Part shown: positions 57,201 to 64,000 of the stretch, piece by piece | Position numbering within the stretch: position 1 is the stretch's first letter | Layout: every line of letters starts with the position of its first letter | Assembly (NCBI GenBank): GCA_020692205.1 | Contig: JAIMKV010000006.1 | Location: 52,442-116,441, forward strand | Reading direction: 5' to 3' | DNA length: 64,000 nucleotides | From: Myxosarcina sp. GA_180221_E-2-1-MAG-40_15 | Lineage (GTDB): Bacteria; Cyanobacteriota; Cyanobacteriia; Cyanobacteriales; Xenococcaceae | Position numbers and translations under genes: made by a program | Notes under the pieces: generated by a model | Told to the model about the DNA's origin: nothing | Databases searched by the model: none | Seen by the model: only the letters and a program-made list of their open reading frames with translations

Positions 57201-57944
57201 TCAGTCGGCTCTACGGGGACAGGAAATGCAGGAAGACTCCAGATAGATGCCAATTCGATCTTTTTTAATCGTCAAGGTTCGATTTCTGCCAATACCCAAT
57301 CTGGTGGTGGCGGGAATATATTTATCGAAGCGGAAAATATTCTTTGGCGAGGAAGCAGTTTTACCACGGCAACCGCAGCTGGTGCAGGTAATGGCGGGAA
57401 TATATTTATCGATGCCACAAATCTTGTGGCTTTAGAAGCAAGTCAGATTACGGCTGATGCCTTTCGGGGTATGGGAGGAAATGTTCAAGTCAATGCCCAA
57501 AGCTTATTTATTTGCGGTGAATGTCAGATTAGTGCTAGTTCTCAATTGGGAGTAGATGGAGTAGTCGAGATTGAAACTCTAGAACCAACCAATACTTTAG
57601 ATTCATTTGATCTATCTCAAAGGCCAACTCAGCCACAAGAAGCAGTAGCTGTGGCTTGCCCTTCAGCAAGAGAAGCTAATATCAGTCAACTTACTATTAC
57701 AGGACGAGGCGGTTTACCCCAACGCCCCCAAGAGCTATTGAGTGCTGAATCCATTGTCGAATTCGATGATTCTGCTGCCTCAGCCAAGCGATCGCCCTCT
57801 GCTGGCCAAACTACCCTTCCAGCCCCTGCCCGTAGCTGGTACAGGGACGACCAAGGTACTGTAGTCCTAACTGCTCAAGCTGCTGGTATTGCACCTAATA
57901 ATTCGGCGGCTAATACAGTCGATTGTCATGTTCTCTCAAAATAA
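54252..57944 (+). CDS. two-partner secretion adhesin with filamentous haemagglutinin N-terminal domain
   Basis: A 1230-residue exoprotein. After a longer-than-usual N-terminal signal region with a hydrophobic stretch near 35-50 (cleavage probably after SSPLAAQ), it has the TPS/haemagglutinin domain (about 55-180) with NLFHSFQDFSV, the NPNG motif in LVLINPNGINFG and the repeated GGSFL. A long beta-helix of degenerate repeats (GGNIxIxA-like, about 200-1120) follows. The C-terminus contains ICGECQISASSQLG with paired cysteines. Such proteins are exported through a TpsB outer-membrane partner, which is not visible here. Confidence 0.88.
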   Translation: MTRFWGNDTHKATSLTIADRARQKEKRSPDNLLKLLGSLTGWCLVSSPLAAQITPDSTLGTQVNTTDNVAEITGGTAAGSNLFHSFQDFSVAAGNTAFFNNALEINNIIGRVTGNNLSNLDGLIRANGTANLVLINPNGINFGGNASLDIGGSFLSSTAASVIFEDGTVFNADLTTKPLLTISAPVGLQLGQNSAAIQVSGGNNPDVNLEVTSGNTFALVGNGITFNGGTVTAESGIIDLGSVAQGQVSITDVTAGWQLEYSGVTQFAELKLLAGSSLLNANSLANPDGEIQVQGSKITLERSQISAPALGDNPGADITISATDSLSLQGTTGSNLISGSQIVSEVSPTASGQGGAIKIETGQLNISDRSFISTMTFGSGAGGNIDLTARDINITGTGFVEFQRDFQNAAFIGTLLPSDRTTGIFTGTAAAGTSGNLMIDASSLNLNNGAVIFSPVFTTGTGGNLNITVPEIQINASAIQTGTRGNLESAAAGDINLETERLKIQDGGTILNITFANAAAGKINLTATESIELSNTPAGALLVTGIYANTSFGLGTGGEINIDTNQLKMNNSLIVSNSGSVLADGTIISAGGKGGNISIQADESIEAGGLPSNPAFTSGIGTSTYSASDAGNLTISTGKLTIRDGVDFASATVGSGQGGQLTINATDSVELIGTNTSTENRGGLLATSGRREFPSAEATGTSGNISVITPALSVRDGASIDVQSLGSGDAGNLDITADSISISNKANLSASTIFGVGGDITINTNTLKLDRGLINASVLGSGTGGNIEITAKDSVEVIGSGFEFIQALLFDPSFLSPESLANLEIDLISEGILAATTGNGEAGTIDIQTADLQAKEGGLIATATAGDGAAGSIFLDASKLRLDASIVSASTLFAGQGGDITINTEQLEVLRGGQVTTSTLGSGNSGDLRINAAESVTVSGASANNVLFSNITVGAQPLPTTTGNGGDLTITTDRLNIDDRGAISVGSTGTGNAGRLQIDANSIFFNRQGSISANTQSGGGGNIFIEAENILWRGSSFTTATAAGAGNGGNIFIDATNLVALEASQITADAFRGMGGNVQVNAQSLFICGECQISASSQLGVDGVVEIETLEPTNTLDSFDLSQRPTQPQEAVAVACPSAREANISQLTITGRGGLPQRPQELLSAESIVEFDDSAASAKRSPSAGQTTLPAPARSWYRDDQGTVVLTAQAAGIAPNNSAANTVDCHVLSK

Positions 57945-58017
57945 AAATATTGCTGAAGTAGTAAGCAGCAATTATGATTCTTCTACTATATACAATCGAA
58001 AACCAACCGAAGAACTA

Positions 58018-58989
58018 ATGAGTGACATTCTCTATGGTGAAGTACCTGCTGTTGACTTGATGGACTTTACTGGTAATGACTCTATGCTAAAAAATAACTT
58101 TGTACAGACTCTAGGTGATGCTTTTAAAAATATTGGTTTTGTCGCCGTCAAAAATCATGGCTTGTCTGATGTTATGACAGACAACCTATATCGCTCAATC
58201 AAAGAGTTTTTCGTCCTACCCGAAGCGATTAAGCTCAACTACGAATTAAAAAATCTCGGCGGGCAAAGAGGCTATACCCCTAAGGGAAGAGAACACGCTC
58301 AAGGTAGAATTGTCGGGGACTTGAAGGAGTTTTACCATATAGGTCAAGAAATAGCCGCAGCCGATCTAGCTCGTTTAGGATATCCCCAAAATGTTTTCCC
58401 GCAAGAAGTACCCGAATTTAAAGCTGCAACTGTTGCCGCCTACCGCACTTTGGAGACAGCAGGAGTACAAATACTCAGAGCGATCGCCATTTATTTAGAC
58501 TTAGACGAATTTTACTTTGACGAGCGGGTAAAATTTGGCAACAGCATCCTCCGCCCAATCCATTATTTTCCCCTTGACAATCCCCAAGATATTCCAGCAG
58601 ATGCAGTGCGGGCAGCAGCCCACGGTGATATTAACCTCATTACTCTACTGATGGGTGCAAGTGCCGCAGGGTTACAAATTTTGCGTCAAGATGGCAAATG
58701 GATACCTGTTACTGCCCTTCCCAAACAAATAGTGGTTAACGTGGGAGATATGTTGGCCAGACTGACCAATAAAAAATTAAAATCAACTATTCATCGAGTA
58801 GTCAACCCACCCGAGGGATTAGGTCATACTCCTCGATATTCAATTCCTTTTTTTCTGCACCCAGTATCCCAGATGGATCTGACCTGTTTATCTTCTTGTA
58901 TTGATGAGCATCATCCGAAGCAGTTTGCCGATATTACCGCAGGAGAATTTCTGCATCAGCGTCTCCGAGAAATTGGCTTAATTAAATAA
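58018..58989 (+). CDS. isopenicillin N synthase-like 2OG-Fe(II) oxygenase
   Basis: A non-haem iron, 2-oxoglutarate-dependent oxygenase. From ATG 58018 it has 323 residues beginning MSDILYGEVPAVDLMDF; an ATG at 57928 would add 30 disordered residues and overlap the adhesin by 17 bases. The iron ligands are in HGDINLITLL (H and D) and STIHRVVNP (H), and the 2OG-binding arginine is in RYSIPFF. The N-terminal DIOX_N domain has GFVAVKNHGLSD. The substrate is unknown; relatives act in secondary metabolism or hormone breakdown. Confidence 0.85.
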   Translation: MSDILYGEVPAVDLMDFTGNDSMLKNNFVQTLGDAFKNIGFVAVKNHGLSDVMTDNLYRSIKEFFVLPEAIKLNYELKNLGGQRGYTPKGREHAQGRIVGDLKEFYHIGQEIAAADLARLGYPQNVFPQEVPEFKAATVAAYRTLETAGVQILRAIAIYLDLDEFYFDERVKFGNSILRPIHYFPLDNPQDIPADAVRAAAHGDINLITLLMGASAAGLQILRQDGKWIPVTALPKQIVVNVGDMLARLTNKKLKSTIHRVVNPPEGLGHTPRYSIPFFLHPVSQMDLTCLSSCIDEHHPKQFADITAGEFLHQRLREIGLIK

Positions 58990-59065
58990 CGGCTAGTTAT
59001 TTTGGCGTAATCTGCGAAAATATGTCCTGTTGAATGATTATTTTGACTTGCGCTACAGTTAAACA

Positions 59066-59824
59066 TTAACTACCAGAAATAATATTTAGCACTCTTTGAA
59101 TATCGTCAAGCTGCCCGACTATACGTCGGATTGGTTTCGGTGACACCCTAACTAGGGTAGGAGTAGTTGATATTTGATGAATTGCGGCTTGTTCGGGATG
59201 TTTGGCTAGATCAATTACCTTTAAAGTATAGGGACTAGTCAACCCCTCTTCTAACAGTCGATGAACATGGTTTAAGGTTTGTTCGGCACTAGGGCGATCG
59301 CTCTTGATAAATAGGCGTAGGATATACCCTTCTGCTGCTTCTAAAGCTATAGTCTTGGCTACATCATTGTGTAGCTGATGGTTCTTTGGAGTCGATTGGG
59401 CTAAATTCGGGTCAAGACGAATAATTAAATCTTGCGGCAGCCAAAGTTGAGGAAAATGCGGCTGATAAGTTTCAATTACAGCGCGGTTGCAATATTCTTC
59501 TTGCCAAGGGGCAATGTGCCAATTAGTTGTAGTTTCCAGCTCAAACAATGCTTGTAGCAAAGGGATATAACGTTGTACGGCGGGATATACTTCAGCAATA
59601 GTTTTTAGCTGTTGTGTCTGAGGATCAAACCGACGTTCTACAGTCGCCGTATATCCAGGCACTAAAAAATGAGGGGAATCGGATAACCCCATGATTTGCT
59701 GCAACCCATGACATAGATGAATATGCCACTGAGTTTGCTTATTGGGATCTACGCCGTAAATTAAATCTCCCCCTGGAGTAAATAAAGCAATACCTTTGAA
59801 GACTCTGGGTAAAACGTTTGCCAT
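59066..59824 (-). CDS. KaiB-domain protein with N-terminal extension
   Basis: A 252-residue protein whose C-terminal 85 residues (YILRLFIKSDRPSAEQTLNHV, then LTSPYTLKVIDLAKHPEQAA and TPTLVRVSPKPIRRIVG) form a thioredoxin-like KaiB domain, as in KaiB and the N-terminus of SasA. The N-terminal 165 residues (FKGIALFTPGGDLIYGVDPNKQ, HIHLCHGLQ) are a separate domain I do not recognise. True KaiB is about 100 residues and paired with kaiC, which is not here. A role in circadian signalling is possible but inferred. It precedes the pilT-like gene divergence region. Confidence 0.78.
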   Translation of the reverse strand: MANVLPRVFKGIALFTPGGDLIYGVDPNKQTQWHIHLCHGLQQIMGLSDSPHFLVPGYTATVERRFDPQTQQLKTIAEVYPAVQRYIPLLQALFELETTTNWHIAPWQEEYCNRAVIETYQPHFPQLWLPQDLIIRLDPNLAQSTPKNHQLHNDVAKTIALEAAEGYILRLFIKSDRPSAEQTLNHVHRLLEEGLTSPYTLKVIDLAKHPEQAAIHQISTTPTLVRVSPKPIRRIVGQLDDIQRVLNIISGS

Positions 59825-59904
59825 TAATCATTTATCATTGATGAATCTATATAGCTGGTTCAATTGTTTTAATGTTAAATGATTAATGTTCGACTAGTGC
59901 ATGC

Positions 59905-61164
59905 TTAAATTCTGCCTCGCAGCATCATTGCCATCTCATTAGGAGTAGGTGACATTTCTTGAGCAACTTCTTCAGTAATTCTGCCTTCTTCATAAAGACG
60001 AAATAACGCTTGGTTGGTAGTAATCATCCCATCATATTCTCCTTCTAGCATCAGGCTATGAATTTCATCGTATTTACCCTGCTTGATATAGTCTTTAACC
60101 GTTTCGGTATTCACCATAATGTCGTGGTATGCGGCTCTTTTACCGTCGGTGGTGCGACACAATCCTTGAGAAATTACTGCGACCAAAGATTCAGAAATAG
60201 CAATTCGCATTGCATCTTGTTCTTCTGCCGTATAGAGCGTCAAAATTCTTTCAATAGTTTTGATCGCACTATTGGTGTGTAAAGTTCCCATGACTAAGTG
60301 ACCTGTTTGTGCCGCTTTTAAAGCAATATTAACCGTTTCGCGATCGCGCATTTCTCCGATCAAAATAATGTCAGGATCTTCTCGCAAAGCTGCCTTAAGC
60401 GCATAATCAAATTTGTGAGTATTAATTCCCACTTCTCTTTGTTTGATTAAAGAACGTTTACTACGATGTACAAATTCGATTGGATCTTCGATGGTAATAA
60501 TATGCTTAGCGTGTTCGGTATTAATATAGTCCACCATGGCTGCCATGGTGGTGGACTTACCCGAACCAGTAGGTCCAGTAACCAAAATTAAACCTTTGTG
60601 TTGATCGCTAATGTCTTGAAACACTGGCGGCAAGCCTAACTGTTCGACAGTGAGAATTTTGAGCGGAATTAAGCGCATGACCATTGCTGGACCTCGCAGA
60701 GTATCAAAAATATTGATCCTGACCCTGGCAAACTCATATTGAGTTGCGCCATCAAATTCCAAGTCACGTTTAAATCGCTCTACTTCTTGAACGCTTAATA
60801 CCTCATGTAGCCAACTCATAAAGGTGTTGAGGTCGGTTTTGGGATATTCGGTTAATGCCATTTCACCGCGGTCGCGTATTCGTGGCACTTCTTCAACTCC
60901 TAGATGAATATCGGAATGCCCTTGTGTATAAGCTTGTTTAATAATCTCTGCCAAAGAGGGTTGACCTGAGGAACGTTTAGGATGGTCGTTCTTTTTTGCA
61001 GCCAATTGTTGCTGATGGCTAGTTGGGGGCTGCCCTGTATTGGTAATTTTCGTTTGAGCCTGTGTTACCGCGACTGAATTGGTGTTAGTTCTTCCTAAAG
61101 TTGACGGAGGAGGCGGAGGAAGTGGTTGTGAGCCTGCTTTTTGATTCATTTTTATTACTGTCAT
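59905..61164 (-). CDS. pilT: PilT-type type IV pilus retraction ATPase
   Basis: A 419-residue secretion-superfamily ATPase. A proline- and glutamine-rich N-terminal extension of about 70 residues precedes the usual core. Walker A is GPTGSGKSTTM, the Asp box is EDPIEFVH, Walker B is ILIGEMRDRETV, and the histidine box is HLVMGTLHTNSA. The C-terminal AIRE-like motif region is present. It powers pilus retraction. The extension resembles the second PilT (PilT2) of cyanobacteria, which affects direction of phototaxis, in line with the pilHIJ genes in this window. PilT1 versus PilT2 is not certain. Confidence 0.88.
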   Translation of the reverse strand: MTVIKMNQKAGSQPLPPPPPSTLGRTNTNSVAVTQAQTKITNTGQPPTSHQQQLAAKKNDHPKRSSGQPSLAEIIKQAYTQGHSDIHLGVEEVPRIRDRGEMALTEYPKTDLNTFMSWLHEVLSVQEVERFKRDLEFDGATQYEFARVRINIFDTLRGPAMVMRLIPLKILTVEQLGLPPVFQDISDQHKGLILVTGPTGSGKSTTMAAMVDYINTEHAKHIITIEDPIEFVHRSKRSLIKQREVGINTHKFDYALKAALREDPDIILIGEMRDRETVNIALKAAQTGHLVMGTLHTNSAIKTIERILTLYTAEEQDAMRIAISESLVAVISQGLCRTTDGKRAAYHDIMVNTETVKDYIKQGKYDEIHSLMLEGEYDGMITTNQALFRLYEEGRITEEVAQEMSPTPNEMAMMLRGRI

Positions 61165-61693
61165 CTTTTATATAATTCAGTATGCCCAGTCTTTCCTGTT
61201 TTCTAACTGCGTCAGCATCGCCGCCTGAGACGGCCAAATATTTTTCGTATTCCCTAATCAGTAAATTACTTTTAACTAACAATTTGTAACTGAGACACTG
61301 TTAGTGATTAGCGTTTAATTTTAATTACTGTAAAGCAAAAATTTAAGTATCAGCAACGTAAAACTTATTAATAATCAATTTAAGTATTTATACTCAAGAT
61401 TATCTGAGAAATAAGGAAGATAGGAAATATTGAAGATTTAGCGATTGTTAGCTATATCAGTTTAAAAATAGCTTAAAATCTTGCTTATGTAGCGGGGATC
61501 GACAAAAACTAATCCGTAAAACAGCATAAAAATACAGTTTGTCTACAGCTTGAGATTCAAACAAATGTAAAAATATATTTAAAAAATGTATTTTGTTGTT
61601 TGAATTTTCTTATACTTAGCTGTATCGATAGGAGAGAGCGAATATTTTGCTCCAGAATATTTTATTTAGTTGTTGTTGTTGAGTCTTAAAACT
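61165..61693. other. gene-free region between pilT and a small membrane protein gene
   Basis: About 530 AT-rich bases. ATTCAAACAA (61555-61564) and TTGTTTGAAT (61596-61605) form a perfect 10-bp inverted repeat around an AT-rich loop, and GAATATTTT occurs twice in tandem near 61638-61661. Otherwise nothing is recognised. Confidence 0.45.
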
Positions 61694-62059
61694 ATGGAAT
61701 TAATACGAAAGAATAGTTATCTTGGTTTGATAAAAAGCTTTTTGATTTGGAGTTTTACTTTGACAGTCTGCCTACTTGTGGTGGGTTTTCCTGCTGGAGC
61801 TTTAGTGGTTGTGATTGGTCTTTTGGCGACAATTATTTTGCAGACGGTTATCCCTGCTAGTGCGGTTTTACTAGTAACAGGAAGCATTTTTATGCTTAAT
61901 ATTGCCATTGTTCTAATTAGTGCTGCGGTTCTTGCTTTCAAAGGAATTAATCCAGAAGAAGTAAGCTGGTTAAACTGGCTACACGAACAAAAAGATTTAA
62001 TTAATGCTCCTGTTTACGCTTCATGCCCTTTAACTTGCCAGTTGGAGATCGATAATTAA
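61694..62059 (+). CDS. small membrane protein of unknown function
   Basis: A 121-residue protein from ATG 61694 (MELIRKNSYLGL); the in-frame TTG at 61670 is less likely. Three hydrophobic segments at about 14-35, 38-58 and 64-88 suggest an integral membrane protein with a soluble C-terminal tail containing WLNWLHEQKDLI and two cysteines. I do not recognise a family. It is followed after 130 bases by a strong bidirectional terminator. Probably monocistronic. Confidence 0.6.
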   Translation: MELIRKNSYLGLIKSFLIWSFTLTVCLLVVGFPAGALVVVIGLLATIILQTVIPASAVLLVTGSIFMLNIAIVLISAAVLAFKGINPEEVSWLNWLHEQKDLINAPVYASCPLTCQLEIDN

Positions 62060-62182
62060 AGCGATCGCGCCAACGATGAGAATTAAACCGCTTATCTGTT
62101 GGTCTTCTTGGTTTGAATCGCCTTTGAGACAACTAAAATCTCCAGGATAAATATTACCTTGGGTTCGCAATCGCAGATGCCC

Positions 62183-62220
62183 AACATAAAAAGCCCAGTG
62201 TATACTGGGTTTTTTATGTT
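62183..62220. terminator. bidirectional intrinsic terminator
   Basis: CCCAGT-GTAT-ACTGGG with A-rich sequence on the left and T6 on the right; the whole AACATAAAAAG...TTTTTTATGTT is nearly palindromic. It would end the small membrane protein gene transcript and insulate wecB. Confidence 0.85.
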
Positions 62221-62256
62221 CTAGAACCATTAGTTCTGTTGTTGAGTTGAGGCAAT

Positions 62257-63402
62257 ATGATCACACCAATCTCTGTCGGGGTAATATTAGGAACTCGCCC
62301 TGAGGCAATCAAGCTCGCCCCAGTTATTAAACGACTCAATAGTCTAGCTGAGCTGAAAATTCATCTGATTCTTACAGGACAGCATAGAGAAATGGTGGAT
62401 CGAGTGATGAAGTTGTTTGACTTAAAAGCTGATTACGACTTGGGCATTATGAAACCCAAACAAACTCTAACCAGCATTACCTGTGACAGCTTACAGGGGT
62501 TAGAGCAGGTTTTTGCCACGATTCAACCACAGTTAATCTTTGTTCAAGGCGATACCACCACCGCCTTTTCTGCTGCTTTGGCAGCATTTTATCATCAGAT
62601 TCCTGTAGGTCATGTCGAAGCTGGTTTGCGTACCGATAATTTGTTTAATCCTTATCCTGAGGAAGCTAACCGCCGCTTAATATCACAAATTGCCCAATTT
62701 CATTTTGCACCCACCAAATTAGCAGTAGAGAATCTACACAAATCAGGAGTAACTGGGGAAATTCATCACACTGGCAATACGGTAATTGATACCCTGTTGA
62801 CTGTGGCAGAAAGTAACCCAGAATGTCAGGTAGCTAATTTAGATTGGTCAAAATATCGAGTCTTGCTAGCTACAGTTCATCGCCGCGAAAATTGGGGTCA
62901 GCCGCTAGAAGATATTTTGACCGGATTTAAGCTTATTTTGGATCGTTTTCCTGATACAGCACTACTTTTACCTCTACACCGCAATCCCACCGTCCGCGAA
63001 CCGATTCAGGCAGCCCTAGGCGATCGCCCTAGAGTATTTTTAACCGAACCATTGGACTATAGCGAATTAGTCGGGGCGATCGCTCGCTGTCATCTATTAT
63101 TGACTGATTCAGGCGGATTACAAGAAGAAGCACCCAGTTTGGGCAAGCCTGTTTTGGTACTGCGAGAAACCACAGAAAGACCAGAGGCAGTTCAAGCGGG
63201 TACAGCTAAGCTAATTGGAACTAACCCCCAAACCATAGTTGATTCAACTGCTGAATTATTGGAAAATCCTGCTCTCTATCAGCAAATGGCGACTGCCATC
63301 AATCCTTTTGGTGATGGTCAAGCCTCCGCCAGAATCGTTAAAATTGCTCGGAATTATTTACTACAAGGTTCACAAGTCAAAAGTTTGAGGTTTGAAGTTT
63401 AG
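62257..63402 (+). CDS. wecB: UDP-N-acetylglucosamine 2-epimerase (non-hydrolysing)
   Basis: A 381-residue enzyme interconverting UDP-GlcNAc and UDP-ManNAc for surface polysaccharides. VILGTRPEAIKLAPVI, LTGQHREMVD, FVQGDTTTAFSAALAAF, HVEAGLRT, TVHRRENWG and LLTDSGGLQEEAPSLGKPVL are all family signatures. Length is normal and the catalytic acidic residues are in place. It stands alone after a strong terminator. With the GT2 and rfbF cluster it adds to the surface-glycan genes of the window. Confidence 0.95.
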   Translation: MITPISVGVILGTRPEAIKLAPVIKRLNSLAELKIHLILTGQHREMVDRVMKLFDLKADYDLGIMKPKQTLTSITCDSLQGLEQVFATIQPQLIFVQGDTTTAFSAALAAFYHQIPVGHVEAGLRTDNLFNPYPEEANRRLISQIAQFHFAPTKLAVENLHKSGVTGEIHHTGNTVIDTLLTVAESNPECQVANLDWSKYRVLLATVHRRENWGQPLEDILTGFKLILDRFPDTALLLPLHRNPTVREPIQAALGDRPRVFLTEPLDYSELVGAIARCHLLLTDSGGLQEEAPSLGKPVLVLRETTERPEAVQAGTAKLIGTNPQTIVDSTAELLENPALYQQMATAINPFGDGQASARIVKIARNYLLQGSQVKSLRFEV

Positions 63403-64000
63403 GATTCAAGTATTAAATATGTAATAATCGACATATTTTGTACTGTAGAACAGCCAGTTGTTCGCTCCTACTATTGCCAATTCCCGACCAAAACATTAAT
63501 TTTGCTTAATAAAACACAGACCAGATAATCTTTTCAGCGATTAAGGAATTTTAAGAACAGCTATTTTCCTTAGCCTTTCCTTATTACTGCCCCTGAACTT
63601 GACAAATTGAGCGGTTTAGTATCCACTTTGAATCCTTAGTTGCTCCTTGAAAGATAGTACGGGTGAACTAGTTTAATTTGAGCTTAGGTAGTGGTTAGAG
63701 AGAGAAAGTCAGCTTTAACTCAAATCAGTAGGTCTTCAGTTTCTTTTTAAGCGTCTGATTTCGTATTTTGAGAGTTAAAATCACCCTAGAAATTGTAAAG
63801 CCATATAGCTGTATCATTGGCTATGAGGTAGCTCTAGCTGATTTTCTGTAGATTTGTATGTCTGTGAGTACTTCCCCTTGTATAGGGTTACTCGGATGAG
63901 AGGGGAATAAAGTAAATAGATTTTAAAGAGAGAGAATAAGTAAGCAGGTGGGTAGGTATCTGAAAGATGATTTTAAAGCTGTAGTCATCAATTGAAGCAT
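63403..64000. other. gene-free right end of the window
   Basis: About 600 bases without a supported reading frame. TTCCCCT (63872-63878) and AGGGGAA (63901-63907) form an inverted repeat in the segment AGTACTTCCCC... GAGAGGGGAATAAAG, which may be a leader or operator of a gene beyond the edge. I cannot say more. Confidence 0.35.

Noticed and set aside
56123..57253. Minus-strand frames of 153 and 219 codons opposite the adhesin
   Set aside because: Proline/serine-rich shadows of the repetitive adhesin coding sequence, a usual artefact of such repeats.
62030..62230. 66-codon minus-strand frame (VLEHKKPSIHWAFYV...)
   Set aside because: It runs through the strong bidirectional terminator at 62183-62220 and overlaps the end of the small membrane protein gene. 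No family resemblance.

Overview
The window looks like a chromosome segment of a motile, unicellular or colonial cyanobacterium, with a Pleurocapsales/Chroococcales-like gene mix. It has an AT-rich background, very frequent HIP1 octamers (GCGATCGC), and carboxysome (ccmO), Mg-chelatase, cyanophycin, phylloquinone, desaturase and type IV pilus chemotaxis genes. No tRNA, rRNA, CRISPR array or complete insertion sequence was recognised.

Layout: 0-6 kb holds the start of a LivG-type ABC ATPase, a PlsC acyltransferase, a zinc-ribbon PP2C phosphatase, a class IV aminotransferase and the coiled-coil motility protein HmpF. 5.9-6.2 kb is a GC-rich, hairpin-dense island without a gene. 6.7-10.4 kb is the pilus chemotaxis set pilH-pilI-pilJ (hmpBCD), divergent from hmpF. 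10.4-19.4 kb is housekeeping: pdhA, alaS, cphB-cphA and trmD. 19.4-20.6 kb is a graveyard of gene fragments (two extra trmD 3' ends, a DUF6883 start, a glycosyltransferase start) around a DUF29 gene. 20.6-27.4 kb has an SDR and a minus-strand sugar operon (rfbF, epimerase, two zinc-domain C-methyltransferase-like proteins, lhgO). 27.6-38.7 kb is a mixed core region: DUF1350, PD-(D/E)XK nuclease, ccmO, cobA-hemD, DUF72, phosphoribosyltransferase, MFS carrier, menI, a POR-like SDR, pyrB and a PII-like protein. It includes a tandem pair of small-RNA-like units at 33.1-33.5 kb. 38.8-46.8 kb holds a stress protein, a Mg-chelatase H homologue carrying three in-frame palindromic inserts, and a DUF262/DUF1524 defence-type gene bracketed by a duplicated chlH/DUF262 junction. 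46.8-64 kb has fbaA, a Crp-family regulator divergent from an orphan DALR-domain protein, a glycosyltransferase, ktrB, desA, a large two-partner-secretion adhesin, a 2OG-Fe(II) oxygenase, a KaiB-domain protein, a PilT ATPase, a small membrane protein and wecB.

Functional links: hmpF, pilHIJ and the PilT-like ATPase point to pilus-driven phototaxis, and the adhesin, rfbF cluster, GT2 and wecB to a complex cell surface. The most notable unexplained items are the tandem RNA-like units with a covarying terminator stem, the two loci where the 3' end of a core gene is duplicated next to an accessory gene, the in-frame palindromes in the chelatase gene, and a one-base slip in an A6 run that removes the expected rfbF stop codon.
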